Below, piece by piece: positions 12,351 through 24,621 of a DNA stretch of 64,000 nucleotides. The notes beneath the pieces are model-generated. The model was not told where the DNA came from and did no database searches. It was given only the letters and a program-made list of their open reading frames with translations. Both the position numbers and the translations under genes were made by a program. The stretch's first letter is position 1. Each line of letters starts with the position of its first letter. The stretch is from Leptoclinus maculatus (lineage: Eukaryota > Chordata > Actinopteri > Perciformes > Stichaeidae), in the NCBI GenBank assembly GCA_032191485.1, contig JAVDOI010000136.1, forward strand, positions 378,501-442,500, written 5' to 3'.

Positions 12351-13356
12351 CATCTCTACTGTGAATGTCTCCAACACTAACTGCAACTAACACCAAAACC
12401 ATCTCGATTGATAAACATAACTACAGATAAGAGGACTAATTAGTATTTTTTATTTAAGGGTGGACTGTCCCTTTAAAAGTTACAACGGCACCTTTAAAGC
12501 ATAACTCTAAAACTTGCAGGAATGATGGAGGACGCTTTAGAAGCCAAGCAGGAATGAAGCTGGTGAATAGTTAGTTTGGTATTTTCTGTGTGATACTTCC
12601 TTGTTCCTCTGTTTTTCTTTTGTTAAACATGACAGCTTGTCAGAGCAAGTCGAGTGCAAAGAGCCAAAACCAGCTCTCCAGTATTGTTCACATTACAGGA
12701 GAGGTGATTTGAAAGTCAGACAACTTTGAATCTATTAGACAGAGCTGTGCACAGAAAGGCTAAACATAGAACTGCAGGTACTTCACACCATACAGGCATT
12801 GGACCCAGAATGACTGTGACAAGTGTTATTTCATAAGATTTCCTCTCATTTATTATCCATATAACTTATTTGCTGCTACCTGCTCATTTGCTTGATTGTA
12901 GATTGTATATTTGTACGTTTTTAACGGTGTGTTATGTGAGTTTTGGGAGAAGCCAATCAAAACTTTTGGGTTAAACATCCCAAAAACCTGATTCTATCAG
13001 ACATCTCTACTGTGAATGTCTCCAACACTAACTGCAACTAACACCAAAACAATAGAGATTGATAAACATAACTACAGATAAGAGGACTAATTAGTATTTT
13101 TAATTTAAGGGTGGACTGTCCCTTTAAAAGTTACAACGGCACCTTTAAAGCATAACTCTAAAACTTGCAGGAATGATGGAGGACGCTTTAGAAGCCAGGC
13201 AGGAATGAAGCTGGTGAATAGTTAGTTTGGTATTTTCTGTGTGATACTTCCTTGTTCCTCTGTTTTTCTTTTGTTAAACATGACAGCTTGTCAGAGCAAG
13301 TCGAGTGCAAAGAGCCAAAACCAGCTCTCCAGTATTGTTCACATTACAGGAGAGGT
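12351..13356 (+). repeat. direct repeat pair (about 355 bp) upstream of the 13.4 kb pseudogene
   Basis: Unit 1 (about 12351-12709) and unit 2 (about 13009-13356) are nearly identical. Both run from CTACTGTGAATGTCTCCAAC to TCACATTACAGGAGAGGTG, separated by about 300 bp of other sequence. The second unit is fused directly to the natterin pseudogene fragment at 13352. No product is recognised within the unit. Confidence 0.85.
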
Positions 13357-13884
13357 GAAGGAAGGTGCATGTTAAACATGAGGCCTTCTTCCTTCCCTGG
13401 GACGGTGATGAGTATTGGTCCAAGTACTACCAGGTCCTGACCTTTAACGAAGATGTTTACAGTGAGGTCATCTCTGATGTCAAGTACAAGACTGATGTCA
13501 TTAAACCCATTGAGTATCCTCCAGAGACCATAGACAAAACTTCCATCACCAACAAGGCCTGCCAGACAGTGACACAGACAGCTTCCTTCTCAAAGACAAT
13601 CCAAGTGGACCAAAGGTGGGACACCAGCTCTTCTATCAGAGTGGGACTACCATCACTGCTGGAATCCCCATAATTGGTTCTGCAAACATTCAGGTTAGCG
13701 TGGAGACGACCCTCCAGTTAAGCAAGGGGACAACTTATACCAAGTCGACCGCCCACACTGTTTCTGTTCCGCACAATGTCCCACCAAACCACTCCTGTGG
13801 TGTCCTGTCTTTGTTCAGGTTATGGAAGTCCGGTCTGTGGTGGATCCCTGTGAACCTGTACCTGATCCCACACCCTGTCACTGA
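13352..13884 (+). pseudogene. N2: natterin-like pseudogene, truncated and frameshifted
   Basis: Homology starts abruptly inside the second DM9 repeat (HEAFFLPWDGDEYW) with no leader, linker or first DM9 repeat. About 280 nt in, a 7-nt deletion relative to N3 and N4 (near 13640) shifts the frame, so the second half reads in another phase. A further deletion of roughly 120 nt after NHSCGV removes the YKYGADIPYTARL region and joins directly to the C-terminal VVDPCEPVPDPTPC segment, with TGA at 13882-13884. The 3' flank (to about 14030) still resembles the N4 3' UTR. It is closest to N1, N3 and N4 and cannot make a functional pore protein. Confidence 0.9.
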
Positions 13885-14099
13885 AAGAATGATGGAGGAG
13901 GCTCAATGAGAGTCAGTACCTGACAAATTGTATGTTGGATAGACGTAACAATGTAATGAAGCAAAAGAATAAGCCTCCTTTTATGTTTTATATGCCTTGA
14001 TATATATATACTCTACTGCACACTTGTGTTCAAGTAGCTTATAATGATGCCATGAGAATATTACTAAAGAGACCGAGATGGAGTAGTGCCAGTGAAATG

Positions 14100-15515
14100 T
14101 TTGTGGCTTTTGTTGCATAAACCTTAACTTTTGTTTTGTTAAGTTATGACATCCTGGAAGAAATGAGTTCAGAGCGAAAAAACACTACTCTACTTGTACC
14201 TGTACACAAAAGAAGAGACTCCGTTTTGGACTATTTCAGTGGACTTTTTGTTGGCCTCACTCATCAGTTATTACAGATTTTCTCTCAAAAACTTTAAACA
14301 AAAAGTGTAACTTTATCTTAACACATGAAATGATTTGTATGTAATAAACTGTCTAACCATACTGCTGTGTCTGCACTGACTATTCTAACTAGCTAATTAG
14401 CTGTTGGGCTGAGAGAGAGCTATCGAGTATGTGGGAGAGAAGAGAGAATTCATATCTCATGTGATGCTTTCATGAAGGCCACAGTGAGCGAGTGACAGCT
14501 TCATCCATTTGTCACATGAGCAACACACTGTTATGACTGAGGCAAGTGGTCAGTGGTACGGTCAAGAACGTCAATCTACTTTCACCCCTTGTTATTACAC
14601 AAATGTATGTCAAGTACAAAGTCAGAGATCTTCTGGTGTTCCACACTTAAATGAATAAAGTGCTTCATTTTAGAACAATGAATTTAACTGACTTGTCTTT
14701 GCCCTGCAGCTTTAAATTCAGTTCATTCAAGTGTGAAGTGATGTCAATAAAATAAACACATTCTATTATCTTCTTCTCCTCTAAAAAGAGAACTTAGTGT
14801 GCAGGGACTTTATCTGAGGTTATTGAAACCACTTGTTTCAGCTCTATTCTCCTCCTTTACAGCATTGTTGGGCAGTGAATGAATGCGCTCCAATGACATT
14901 TTAATAATTCTCAATTATCTTCCCGGTTATAAGTCCAGGTCCGGATACAACGGCGTCTGGGTCCGGAACCGGACCGCGGTCCACCTATTAGTGACCCCTG
15001 TCCTACAGCGACAGACTTGTTTCTATGTCTTCATGCTTCTGTGGGAAAATGTCTAACTCTGTGTCTTTCTTCACACTGCCTCACAGCTGAGTCGTACACG
15101 CCTGCAGCTATTTCATAAATCAACTTCACCAGAAACAACAGCATCACAGACAGGTTTTTAGTGACTCACATTTCTCTATTATTATTAAAAACAGATCATG
15201 ACATTTCTCTTTATTGACAGTCAGCTCAGCACATTTCATCTAACGTTCAAAATGTAGTGAAGCAACCGAAACACTAAATATACCACATTTAAAGATCAAC
15301 TCAGGTCTGTCAACAGGGATCAATAAATACATTTTCTCCATGTTTGTATTAATAAATGTAGTATAAATGAGTCTCTGAGTGATGAATGAACAAACCCCTC
15401 TGTGTTAACCTTCAGAACACAGAGAGGAATGAACGTGTAACGTTTGGTGTATGTAAGAGCTGCTGAAGTGGAGATTTATGGATCAGAGTCTGAGAACAAA
15501 CTCATTGAGAGAAAA
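14100..15515 (+). repeat. segmental duplication block D2, copy A
   Basis: About 1.4 kb repeated at 22838-24222 with only a few substitutions and short indels, and partly again at 27223-27712. It contains GTCCGGAACCGGACCGCGGT and GACCCCTGTCCTACAGCGAC. It lies just downstream of N2 here, between N3 and the LINE in copy B, and just before the N4 promoter in copy C. I see no coding sequence in it. Confidence 0.9.
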
Positions 15516-15875
15516 TGTTTCAATTCTTTTATCAAAAAAAAAGAAAAAAGAATGAACTAATGGATATCACCATGAAACGTCCCCAGTTGATTACTGACAT
15601 TAAGGCAATTCTATTTTGAATTACAAGTTTTCTGAAATGTTATGTTTAAATATGCAAATGAGGCATTATCTGAAAGCATTACCTTGTCTTTTCATTTTTA
15701 TCTCAACTCAAATAACACACACATTTGTCGAAAATTGCAATGCTATTGCAAAATTCATTTTTCATTTTCAAGTTTTCATTATTGTTTAAGAGAAGAGTTT
15801 TAAAGAAGTCCTCAAGAACGAATACACTATGCATGAACATGAATGCCACACCCAGCCCCATGGAGAACGGATCAA

Positions 15876-16105
15876 ACTAGAGCAACATGTTTGAATATTA
15901 AACTAAAATCACCAGAACTTTCCCCGCCCATTTCCATATCAGCACACTATATAGCAGCCTCTTCACCGCAGTCAAGCTTCATGTGCATCACGTCTTTGTT
16001 TTCTAGCATCTGTTACCTGTTTGCTTGAACCAAACTGTTACGTACCTGCCTGCCTGACCCTCTGCTGGACTTTTGGACGTCGTGACTGTAAGTTTTTGCA
16101 ACTTC
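15876..16105 (+). promoter_or_regulatory. N3 promoter and 5' non-coding exon (duplicate of the N4 promoter)
   Basis: TATATAG at 15948-15954 within GCACACTATATAGCAG is followed by a 5' exon ending CGTGACT/GTAAGT at 16087. The whole block is almost identical to 28201-28430 upstream of N4. Transcription would begin near 15978. The next N3 exon is 2.2 kb downstream, and the intron between contains copied N4-like intron sequence (16260-17000). Confidence 0.7.
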
Positions 16106-16984
16106 TCCATAAATCCACCAAAGTGATTCTGCTGCTTTAACATTTTTACATTCTGCTGCTTTTGTCTGCGTTAAGTTCCTTTCCTTGTCATCAGTAGTGA
16201 AAACAGAAACATTCTCTCTAAAAAAGCGTTAAAATTAACATTTTCACATTTGTATCTCATTTATTTTTATTTAACTATAATATGAATGACAAATAATATA
16301 AAAAGTCAAATACTGCATTCATTTTAATAAGGCAGTGTTTTAACTGGTGGTGCAAAAAAAAAAAGATGTAATGAAAAGATGAGTTAATTTTAATATTGTG
16401 AGAAAACACTGATTTAATTTCAATTGATTTAAGTTGCAAGTGGTTCAGCCGCTGTAGAGCCAAGACATGCAAATCATTCTGGTTTGATGTGTTGACGATT
16501 TAAGATTTCAGCGATGATCTGTGGTGCGTTAAGGGTCGCTTATTCTGATTCGAAAATTCAAACTCCTCTTTTTCCAAGTTTCATCATTCGTGCACAACTT
16601 GATGAGATATAAACTGTGTTAGCACAAATCTAGAAAGCAAAAAATACATGAACATAGACGGGAAAGGATGAATTAGTTTTAATTATTTTGAGAAAATGAA
16701 AAAAGCTGTTTATTATTATTATTATTATTATTATTTAAATTGATCTAAATTCCTAGTATTACAAATGTGCTTTTTGGTTTTGTGATCACTTCACAGAGAT
16801 CATGTTTTTTGATGCCATGCAAATTGTTGGGTTTGTTGTTTTAAGGATTTAAAGCATCTCAGTGGTGATTCAATGTGTGGTGCGTGAAGCATCATTATAT
16901 CACATTTAAAAACTCAGCAGCAGAAGACTACAATGTGTCAAATAACAATACTGTGTAAATCCAGTTGCTACAGTATCCCAAAGA

Positions 16985-17965
16985 GGTAATTCATAAACTA
17001 ACTGACATGATAGCCCTGTAACTAGTTCTTCAAAGCCGACCATGATGTTTTGCCTAAACCTAACATTAGCTTTGTTGCCTAAATTAACTTTACATAGCTA
17101 TTTTAAGCCTAACCGAGTTTTGTCTAAACCTAATGTAGCGTCCAAACCTTTAGCAGAGTGTAAACCTTAAGTTTACTTAAGTTAAAAGTACCGCCGACTA
17201 CCTTGACACACTTTAAAGATCCACAGGTTAATCCACAAGTTGTTCCACAACATAATCCACATAGCACGGTCCATATGACACGGTCGGAAAACTGTGCGGC
17301 TCCACTCTGCTCCAGATATTACTAACAACCGTAACTAACTGTCGCAAAGTGTCCTTAAAGTGACGGCAGTCTGTCACTTACTTGCATTTCTTACCACAAC
17401 AAATGATAACAACATCCTTGTAACATTCAAAGTAGAAACAGATCTGATTAAAGTTAAACATGGAAATGCAAATAAATATCTTACAGCAAATTGAATTTGG
17501 CTCTTACACCTAATAATGGGGTTTTGTTGCCTAAACTTAACTGTATGAAGTTATTTAAAGCCCGACCACGATGTTGATCCTAAACCTCTACGGAGTTTTG
17601 TTACCTAACTGTACCTAGTTATTCAAAGCCAGACCATGATGTTTTGGCTAAACCTGACTGTGGTTGTGTTGCCTAAACCTGACATTTATGAGGGTTTTAC
17701 TAAACCTAACCGAGTGGTTTTGTTGCCTAAACCTAAGTGATCAAGTTATTTTAAATCCAACCATGATGTTTTTCATAAACCTAACTACCTGGTTTTGTAG
17801 CCTAACTTAACTGTGTGTAGTCCTTTTAAGCCCAACCGTGTTTTGTCTAAACCAACTAAGGGGTTTTGTTGTCTAACCATGACATTTGTTTTGTTGCCTA
17901 AACTTAACTACGTGGAGTTATTTAAAGTCCAACCGAAACCTAACTACGTTGTTTTGTGTCCCAAA
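16985..17965. repeat. degenerate CCTAAACCTAACT-type minisatellite in N3 intron
   Basis: Irregular copies of CCTAAACCTAACT and GGTTTTGTTGCCTAAAC, mixed with CCAACCATGATGTTTT, recur throughout. They share the core of the clean array at 62525-63852 but have drifted strongly. This insertion separates the N3 promoter from its leader exon. Confidence 0.75.
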
Positions 17966-18278
17966 CCTAACTTTCATTTTGTAATATATTGACATCTAGA
18001 TGAAAAGTTGTTCTTAGCGACAATGCGTGTCCCTGCACACGAAACAAGAGATTGCATTTTGGACTGTTTCACAAACTGCTGTGAGACTGTTGGCCTCACA
18101 CACGTCGGCACAAATCAGTAGTGAAAACAGATTCACTCTAAAAAATGTCTTCATTCATAAAATTATTCATTAAATAAACTGTCTCTCACCTTCCTGCTGT
18201 GTCTGCACTGACTATTCACACTAATTATTACTATTGTTACATAGATTGGACTGATTTTGTTCTTTGCTTTATCTGCAG

Positions 18279-18324
18279 CTGAAGTTGTGAGTGTTGCTGA
18301 TGATGGCCCGTCCAGCTCTGTCAG
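18279..18324 (+). pseudogene. N3 signal-peptide exon, start codon and frame lost
   Basis: The position, acceptor (ATCTGCAG), donor (GTAAAC) and phase match the leader exons of N1, N4, N5 and N6. The start ATG is CTG, and codon 4 is TGA. In-frame ATGs at 18300 and 18303 could start a peptide of eight residues before the phase-1 donor, without a hydrophobic core. If spliced to the exon at 19936 the product would be leaderless (about 319 residues); otherwise N3 is dead at the level of secretion. Confidence 0.75.
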
Positions 18325-19935
18325 GTAAACTGAATATATGCATCACTTAAAATGCTACAAATTTCTTTCACACAAAATGTTGCAAGAATAAAAAATATGT
18401 GATAATGAGTAGTTCATTTTAATATTGTGAGAAAACACATTTTGTTTAAATTATTTAATTTCAATTGATTGAAGTTGCAAGTGTTTCAACTATGTTTTAT
18501 GGTTTTGAAGGTCAGTTCATCAAATCACCTGCGTAGAGCCAAGACATGCAAATTGTTTGACGTGCTGACGATTTAAGATCTAAGTAGTGATTAAATCTGT
18601 GGTGCGTAAAGCGTCGCTAAATCACATTTGAGAACGCAAACTCCTCGTGCAATAATCTACAGAACTTGATCGATTTTCTAACGAAGCAACAGCGTGGGTG
18701 GCGCCATCTCCACATTCTATCATGTATTGCCTCTATAAGTTTGGACTTTGCACTTCGTTTAGCTAACGTGAGCCAGCAATACCTCTGTTGAGATGACTCG
18801 CGTTCATTTGGGGATAAAAAATGTAAATGTTGCAAAGAAATAATCCTTGTGAAGGTGTAAAAGAAACAGACAGGGAGCTGCAGTGTGAGTGGTGAGTGAC
18901 AGCTAATGTCAATGTGTTTGCTAATTAATGATAAAGGCTTGATAACTAGTATGAATGTAAGTCATTAAAGCAAACTGCAGACATTCTAGCATACAAGCAT
19001 ACTGTCAAGCCCTATATATACCTAACTCTGACAGACCCTATAATGGAATCCAACCAGTTAAAATCAGAGCTGTTAATAAATTGATCTGGTTATAATTGGT
19101 CTGGTCAGTGATAATAGTTTGGTTATGTATTGTGATGTAGCTACCTTGAGTTAAGCTATGCAGCTGCTGGACAGAGCCATAATCTGTTTTGACACCAATA
19201 ACAAGGAAACAAACAAGTCAATTCAAATAAAAAACATCATTCAACATCACGTAATGTGTTTTTTATTTTCAATTTTTAATTGATAAAACAGATATGATGG
19301 GTTATAGTGGGACTTACTGCGCCCCAACAGCGCTGTCACAATGACATAATGACGCTTCTTTCTTTTATATATTCCTTTTCTGAATCCAGGACATGTAATT
19401 CATAAATGATTTATTAACCGACGGTGAGAATTGAAAGAAATATCTGTAAAATGTTTTTAATGTGATCTATTTTTACAAACCAGGTTTGTTGGTGGCCGTT
19501 CTCGCCGTCGTTCCTGCGAAAACTTTCAATTTAGAAATACCCAGACATTTGGTAGGCGACGATTTCCGGTTGTCTGATATCACGAGGCTAGCAAATGATA
19601 TGCAACACTATTTGTGGATCACTTCACGTGCTAACTATTGCAGCTCATGTTGGAGCAGTTAAACACATAGATGACTTCATTCGTAACACTTTTTGCTGTT
19701 GTGTTTTTGGTTTGGGAAAGGCTTGAAGGAGGTACGCACCCTCTAAATATTTTAAACGAGTTTTACAGTGTAACACATGGAGAAATCCAGAGCTGGACAG
19801 ACCCCTCCCCCGCTGGTTGGGTTAGGGGTTTAGCAATTATTATAAATTAACCTTAAAGCATCAGGAATACATCAATTGATTACTTGTTTTGCATTTGATT
19901 TACTTAAACATTTTTCCAATCTGTTGTTCTCAAAG

Positions 19936-20870
19936 AGAACTTGAAATGGCAAACCTTTGATGGCTCCCTCCCCAACGGAGCAGTTTCAATCAACAACGAA
20001 TATGTTGGACGCATCGACTACGTGTCCAAGTACGGGTGCGAGGCTGGCTTCTACAACCCTGCCATGGGTCCTTACTGCCACTACGCCTGGGCAGATAAAG
20101 AGCTTCGGGGCTCCCCATTTGAGATCCTGGTGAACAAAGACGACTTTGAGTTACTGGAATGGAAGGAAGGCTCCTACGGTAAAGTGCCTGAGAATTCAGT
20201 CAATACCGTCTCCAACAACACTTATGTTGGGAAGAACGAGTATGGTCTTGGGAAGGTGGATGTTAAAAATGAGGCCTTCTTCCTTCCCTGGAAGGGTAAA
20301 GAGTATTGGTACAAGACCTACGAGGTCCTGACCTTTAACAACGAAATAAACAGCGAGCACATCTCTGATGTCAAGTACAAGACCGATGGGGTTAAAATCA
20401 TGAAGTATCCTCCAGAGACCATGGCCAAGGATACCCTCATCAACAAAGGCTGCCAGACAGCGACACTGAAAACTTCCCTCTCAGAGAAAAGCCAAGTGGA
20501 GCAAAGGTGGGAAGGCAGCTTTTCCCTCACATTAGGCGTCAAGACTACCATCACTGCTGGAATCCCCTTAATTGCCTCCACAGATATTGAGTTTAGCGCA
20601 TCAACAACCCTCCAGTTCACCAAGGGGACAACTCATACTGAGTCAAAAGACCACACTGTTTCTGTTCAGTGCGATGTCCCACCAAACCACTCCTGCAGTG
20701 TCAGTATGGTGGGATATAAGTACGAGGCAGACATCCCTTACACTGCACGCCTCAACCGCACCTACAGCAACGGGGAGACCACATGGAGGTCCATCTCTGG
20801 GACCTACAAAGGCATCGAAGTTATGGAAGTCCAGTCTGTGGTGGATCGCTGTGAACCTCTCTCTGCCTGA
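19936..20870 (+). CDS. N3: natterin-like effector exon, leaderless and N-terminally short
   Basis: A single uninterrupted exon carries both DM9 repeats (LKWQTFDGSLPNG start, YGLGKV, YEVLTF) and the full aerolysin-like domain (CQTAT, a beta-hairpin region, NHSCSVSMVGYKY, LNRTYSNG). The acceptor CTCAAAG keeps the family's phase-1 junction, but the linker of about 45 residues present in N1 and N4 is missing. The C-terminus stops early at DRCEPLSA and lacks the final PCP, so one terminal cysteine is lost. The leader exon at 18279 has no ATG. The intact 310-codon frame argues against old age as a pseudogene. The product might be a cytosolic or unsecreted natterin, or the gene may have died recently. 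The choice of CDS rather than pseudogene is uncertain. Confidence 0.7.
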
Positions 20871-20914
20871 CGACAGGCCCAACGGGTTAAAGAATGATGG
20901 AAGAGGCTCCATGA

Positions 20915-21275
20915 TATGCAGTACCTGACATCATGTATGTTTAGTTGGGTACTTGTAATGTTATTATACTATTAGACTATTATTACTATGAAGGTCATTC
21001 CTATGCTCTTATTCCTCACAATTGGTTGCAGCAATTTCCATAATGACAATCTAAAAATGTACTTTTGTTTTATGTCTTAATATATTTTATAAGACAATAA
21101 CACTACTTAATTACATTTACCTTTTTCTGTTTTGCTTTTTCAGGGTCAATGATATTCAATACCTGACATATTGCATGTTGCATACCCTTAACATTGTAAT
21201 GAAGCTAAAACATTAAACTGCTTTAATGTTTTATTTCCCTTAACATATCTTATAAGACAATGTAACTACTTGGCT
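20915..21275 (+). repeat. two tandem natterin 3'-UTR copies
   Basis: The N3 3' UTR (about 20915-21100) is followed by a second copy (about 21145-21275). Both run TACCTGACAT... TTTTATG... ATATCTTATAAGACAAT as in N4 at 31515-31640. The second copy has no coding exon upstream, so it looks like the leftover of a deleted gene. Confidence 0.75.
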
Positions 21276-22129
21276 TTCAACAATGAACACATTTGCATTT
21301 AAGATTTCATTGTTATGCATAAAATAAAATTTCCATGCAAACTAAATCTGTGTCACAGTCACTCAAATATTCAATCAGCATGCATGTTACAGTCAGGAAC
21401 ATTAGCATGGTAATGCTACAAAACAACTACAATAAATGGGTCAAACTTCATTGTTGCTCCACAAAATGAAAAAATCACCAAGAAGAGCAGCTTTTATGGA
21501 AAGGTGTGTAACCAGTTGTTCTACTGCTGCATAATTAGAAAATTATTGTTATTACATTTTGGAAAGGCAATACATAATATAAATAACAACACTGGTCATC
21601 TGCCTATACCTGCTTCATCTACATGAGAGTATTTCAATTTAACCTTCACACATGACACTCAGCAGACTGTTCCTGATAGTGAGTTAAATTCAAATGCGAT
21701 TAGAAGTTTGGTGTGCAAGGACCCAGATGTTCACGGTAGGTGTTGCAGCAAAAGTATGTTTGCATGGAGCATAATGGGATTAAACAACATCCAATAAAGC
21801 TTCAGTCAAAGTCTCCTAACTGTCTTGTTCTGGATTTTAAATAGCACAATATTATATAAACAGACAACACAGAATCATAGTTGAAAATATCTACAAAAAT
21901 ACTTTTATTTAAATTAATAATATTGAGTGTAAAAATAAATATCAAGTCTTGTACTTTTAGCTTAACCTCCAATCAGTTAAAAGACAATACAAAAAACTGA
22001 AAATACACAAGCACTCAGCAGAAAAAAACCATTCAGTGTCAAACATTAACAATAGCAAGAAGCAGCTGAAATATCCAACAAAACCCAATTGGCACTGAAT
22101 GAAAACGTATTGATCACCACATGTAGACC

Positions 22130-22700
22130 ACAGACTGTATGTAAGAGGTGGACGTAGTCACCGTGATGTCACCCATTGGTTTGTGGACTGATGTTATGAA
22201 GCCTTGAGTTCGTCCTTTTTAGCCGTCGCCATCTTGGTATTTTGGAACCAGAAGTTACACGACAGGGCGGAGCTAAGTACAACCGAATGCTGAGTGAGAC
22301 ATTTTTAGGCAACCAAAATAGTTAAAAATAACTTTCATGAACTGAAAACACACAGTGAAAGAGTTAAAGTTGTAAGACAAAAACACGGATAACTCCCTGA
22401 GTGGACAAAGCCGCGGTAACGACCTGTCAATCACTGTGTAGCCCCGCCCTAAAGCATCCCCTGCTTAATGGTCTGTTTGACTCTAAATGGACCATAATGT
22501 ACTAAATGAACATCATGCTGTATTGAAGAAGACTTGAAACTAGAGATTGAGACCATAAACTCATGTTTACAATGTTTACTGAGGTAATAAATCAAGAGAG
22601 AAGTAGAGTCATTTTCTCATAGACTTCTATACAACCAGAGGAGTCGCCCCCTGGTGGACACTAGAGAGAATGCAGCTTTAAGAAACTTGAGCATTGGCTT
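22130..22700 (+). repeat. dispersed repeat family R1, copy 2 of 3 (longest)
   Basis: Includes GACGTAGTCACCGTGATGTC, CCATTGGTTTGTGGACTGAT and the TGGACCATAATG to GTGGACACTAGAG block. Copy 3 at 60840-61330 carries the same two parts in reverse order and strand; copy 1 at 2925-3250 has only the second part. Confidence 0.75.
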
Positions 22701-22837
22701 CAGAACCGGAGGTTGCCGCCTGGCCTCATGTCTTTGTTCTCTAGCATCTGTTAACTGTTTCCTGGAACCCTATCACCTGTACATAGTTATTTTAGGCCCA
22801 ACCATGATGTTTTACATAAATCTAATGATGTGGTTTT

Positions 22838-24222
22838 GTTGCATAAACCCTAACTTTTGTTTTGTTAAGTTATGACATCCTGGAAGAAATGAGTTCAGAG
22901 CGAAAAAACACTACTCTACTTGTACCTGTACACAAAAGAAGAGACTCCGTTTTGGACTATTTCAGTGGACTTTTTGTTGGCCTCACTCATCAGTAGTTAT
23001 TACAGATTTTCTCTCAAAAACTTTAAACAAAAAGTGTAACTTTATCTTAACACATGAAATGATTTGTATGTAATAAACTGTCTAACCATACTGCTGTGTC
23101 TGCACTGACTATTCTAACTAGCTAATTAGCTGTTGGGCTGAGAGAGAGCTATCGAGTATGTGGGAGAGAAGAGAGAATTCATATCTCATGTGATGCTTTC
23201 ATGAAGGCCACAGTGAGCGAGTGACAGCTTCATCCATTTGTCACATGAGCAACACACTGTTATGACTGAGGCAAGTGGTCAGTGGTACGGTCAAGAACGT
23301 CAATCTACTTTCACCCCTTGTTATTACACAAATGTATGTCAAGTACAAAGTCAGAGATCTTCTGGTGTTCCACACTTAAATGAATAAAGTGCTTAATTTT
23401 AGAACAATGAATTTAACTGACTTGTCTTTGCCCTGCAGCTTTAAATTCAGTTCATTCAAGTGTGAAGTGATGTCAATAAAATAAACACATTCTATTATCT
23501 TCTTCTCCTCTAAAAAGAGAACTTAGTGTGCAGGGACTTTATCTGAGGTTATTGAAACCACTTGTTTCAGCTCTATTCTCCTCCTTTACAGCATTGTTGG
23601 GCAGTGAATGAATGCGCTCCAATGACATTTTAATAATTCTCAATTATCTTCCCGGTTATAAGTCCAGGTCCGGATACAACGGCGTCTGGGTCCGGAACCG
23701 GACCGCGGTCCACCTATTAGTGACCCCTGTCCTACAGCGACAAACAGACTTGTTTGTCTTCATGCTTCTGTGAGAAAATGTCCAACTCTGTGTCTTTCTT
23801 CACACTGCCTCACAGCTGAGTCGTACACGCCTGTATCTATTTCATGAATGACTCACATTTCTCTAGAATGAGATCAAATTATTAAAAACAGATCATGACA
23901 TTTCTCTTTATTGACAGTCAGCTCAGCACATTTCATCTAACGTTCAAAATGTAGTGAAGCAACCAAAACACTAAATATACCACATTTAAAGATCAACTCA
24001 GGTCTGTCAACAGTCATAAACAAATACATTTTCTCCATGTTTGTATTAATAAATGTAGTATAAATGAGTCTCTGAGTGATGAATGAACAAACCCCTCTGT
24101 GTTAACCTTCAGAACACAGAGAGGAATGAACGTGTAACGTTTGGTGTATGTAAGAGCTGCTGAAGTGGAGATTTATGGATCAGAGTCTGAGAACAAACTC
24201 ATTTAGAGAAAACGTCCTTTAA
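22838..24222 (+). repeat. segmental duplication block D2, copy B
   Basis: Nearly identical to 14100-15515, starting at GTTGCATAAACCCTAACTTT and ending at GAACAAACTCATTTAGAGAA. Small differences include a 3-bp insertion (CAGTAGTTATT versus CAGTTATT) and a short rearrangement near 23850. Confidence 0.9.
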
Positions 24223-24621
24223 AGAGACGTTTAGTTCAATTACAGACATTTAGAAGACTCTACAGGTGAATAGGGTCAAAACATTAATTCAGTCGTATCG
24301 ACCAATCACTTTCGATCAGGCTTTAATTGAATGCAGGTAAGCAGTCCGTGTGGAGAGCAAAAGAGGTGGGACGCATTGTCCGAGATGCCGGCTACCGTCT
24401 GACGATTATTTGGATTTTTATTGGTTTAAAATGAGCTTCTAAACTTGCACGGAAAAGGAAGTCTTAAGGCCCAGATATCCGCTGGCTAAACCGGAATAGC
24501 CCCTTGCACCCTGAGGCTCATCCATCATCAGACGATGGGTTCCCAGATTGAGGTTTCTAAGCAAGCTTTGGTCTTCTGACTTGAACATTTAGGGAAGCGT
24601 TCTTGTACAACCCTCTTACCG
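24223..24621. other. unique spacer without recognisable feature
   Basis: Between duplicated blocks D2 and D1 there are about 400 bp not matched elsewhere in the window. I see no coding exon, RNA gene or repeat that I can name. Confidence 0.4.
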
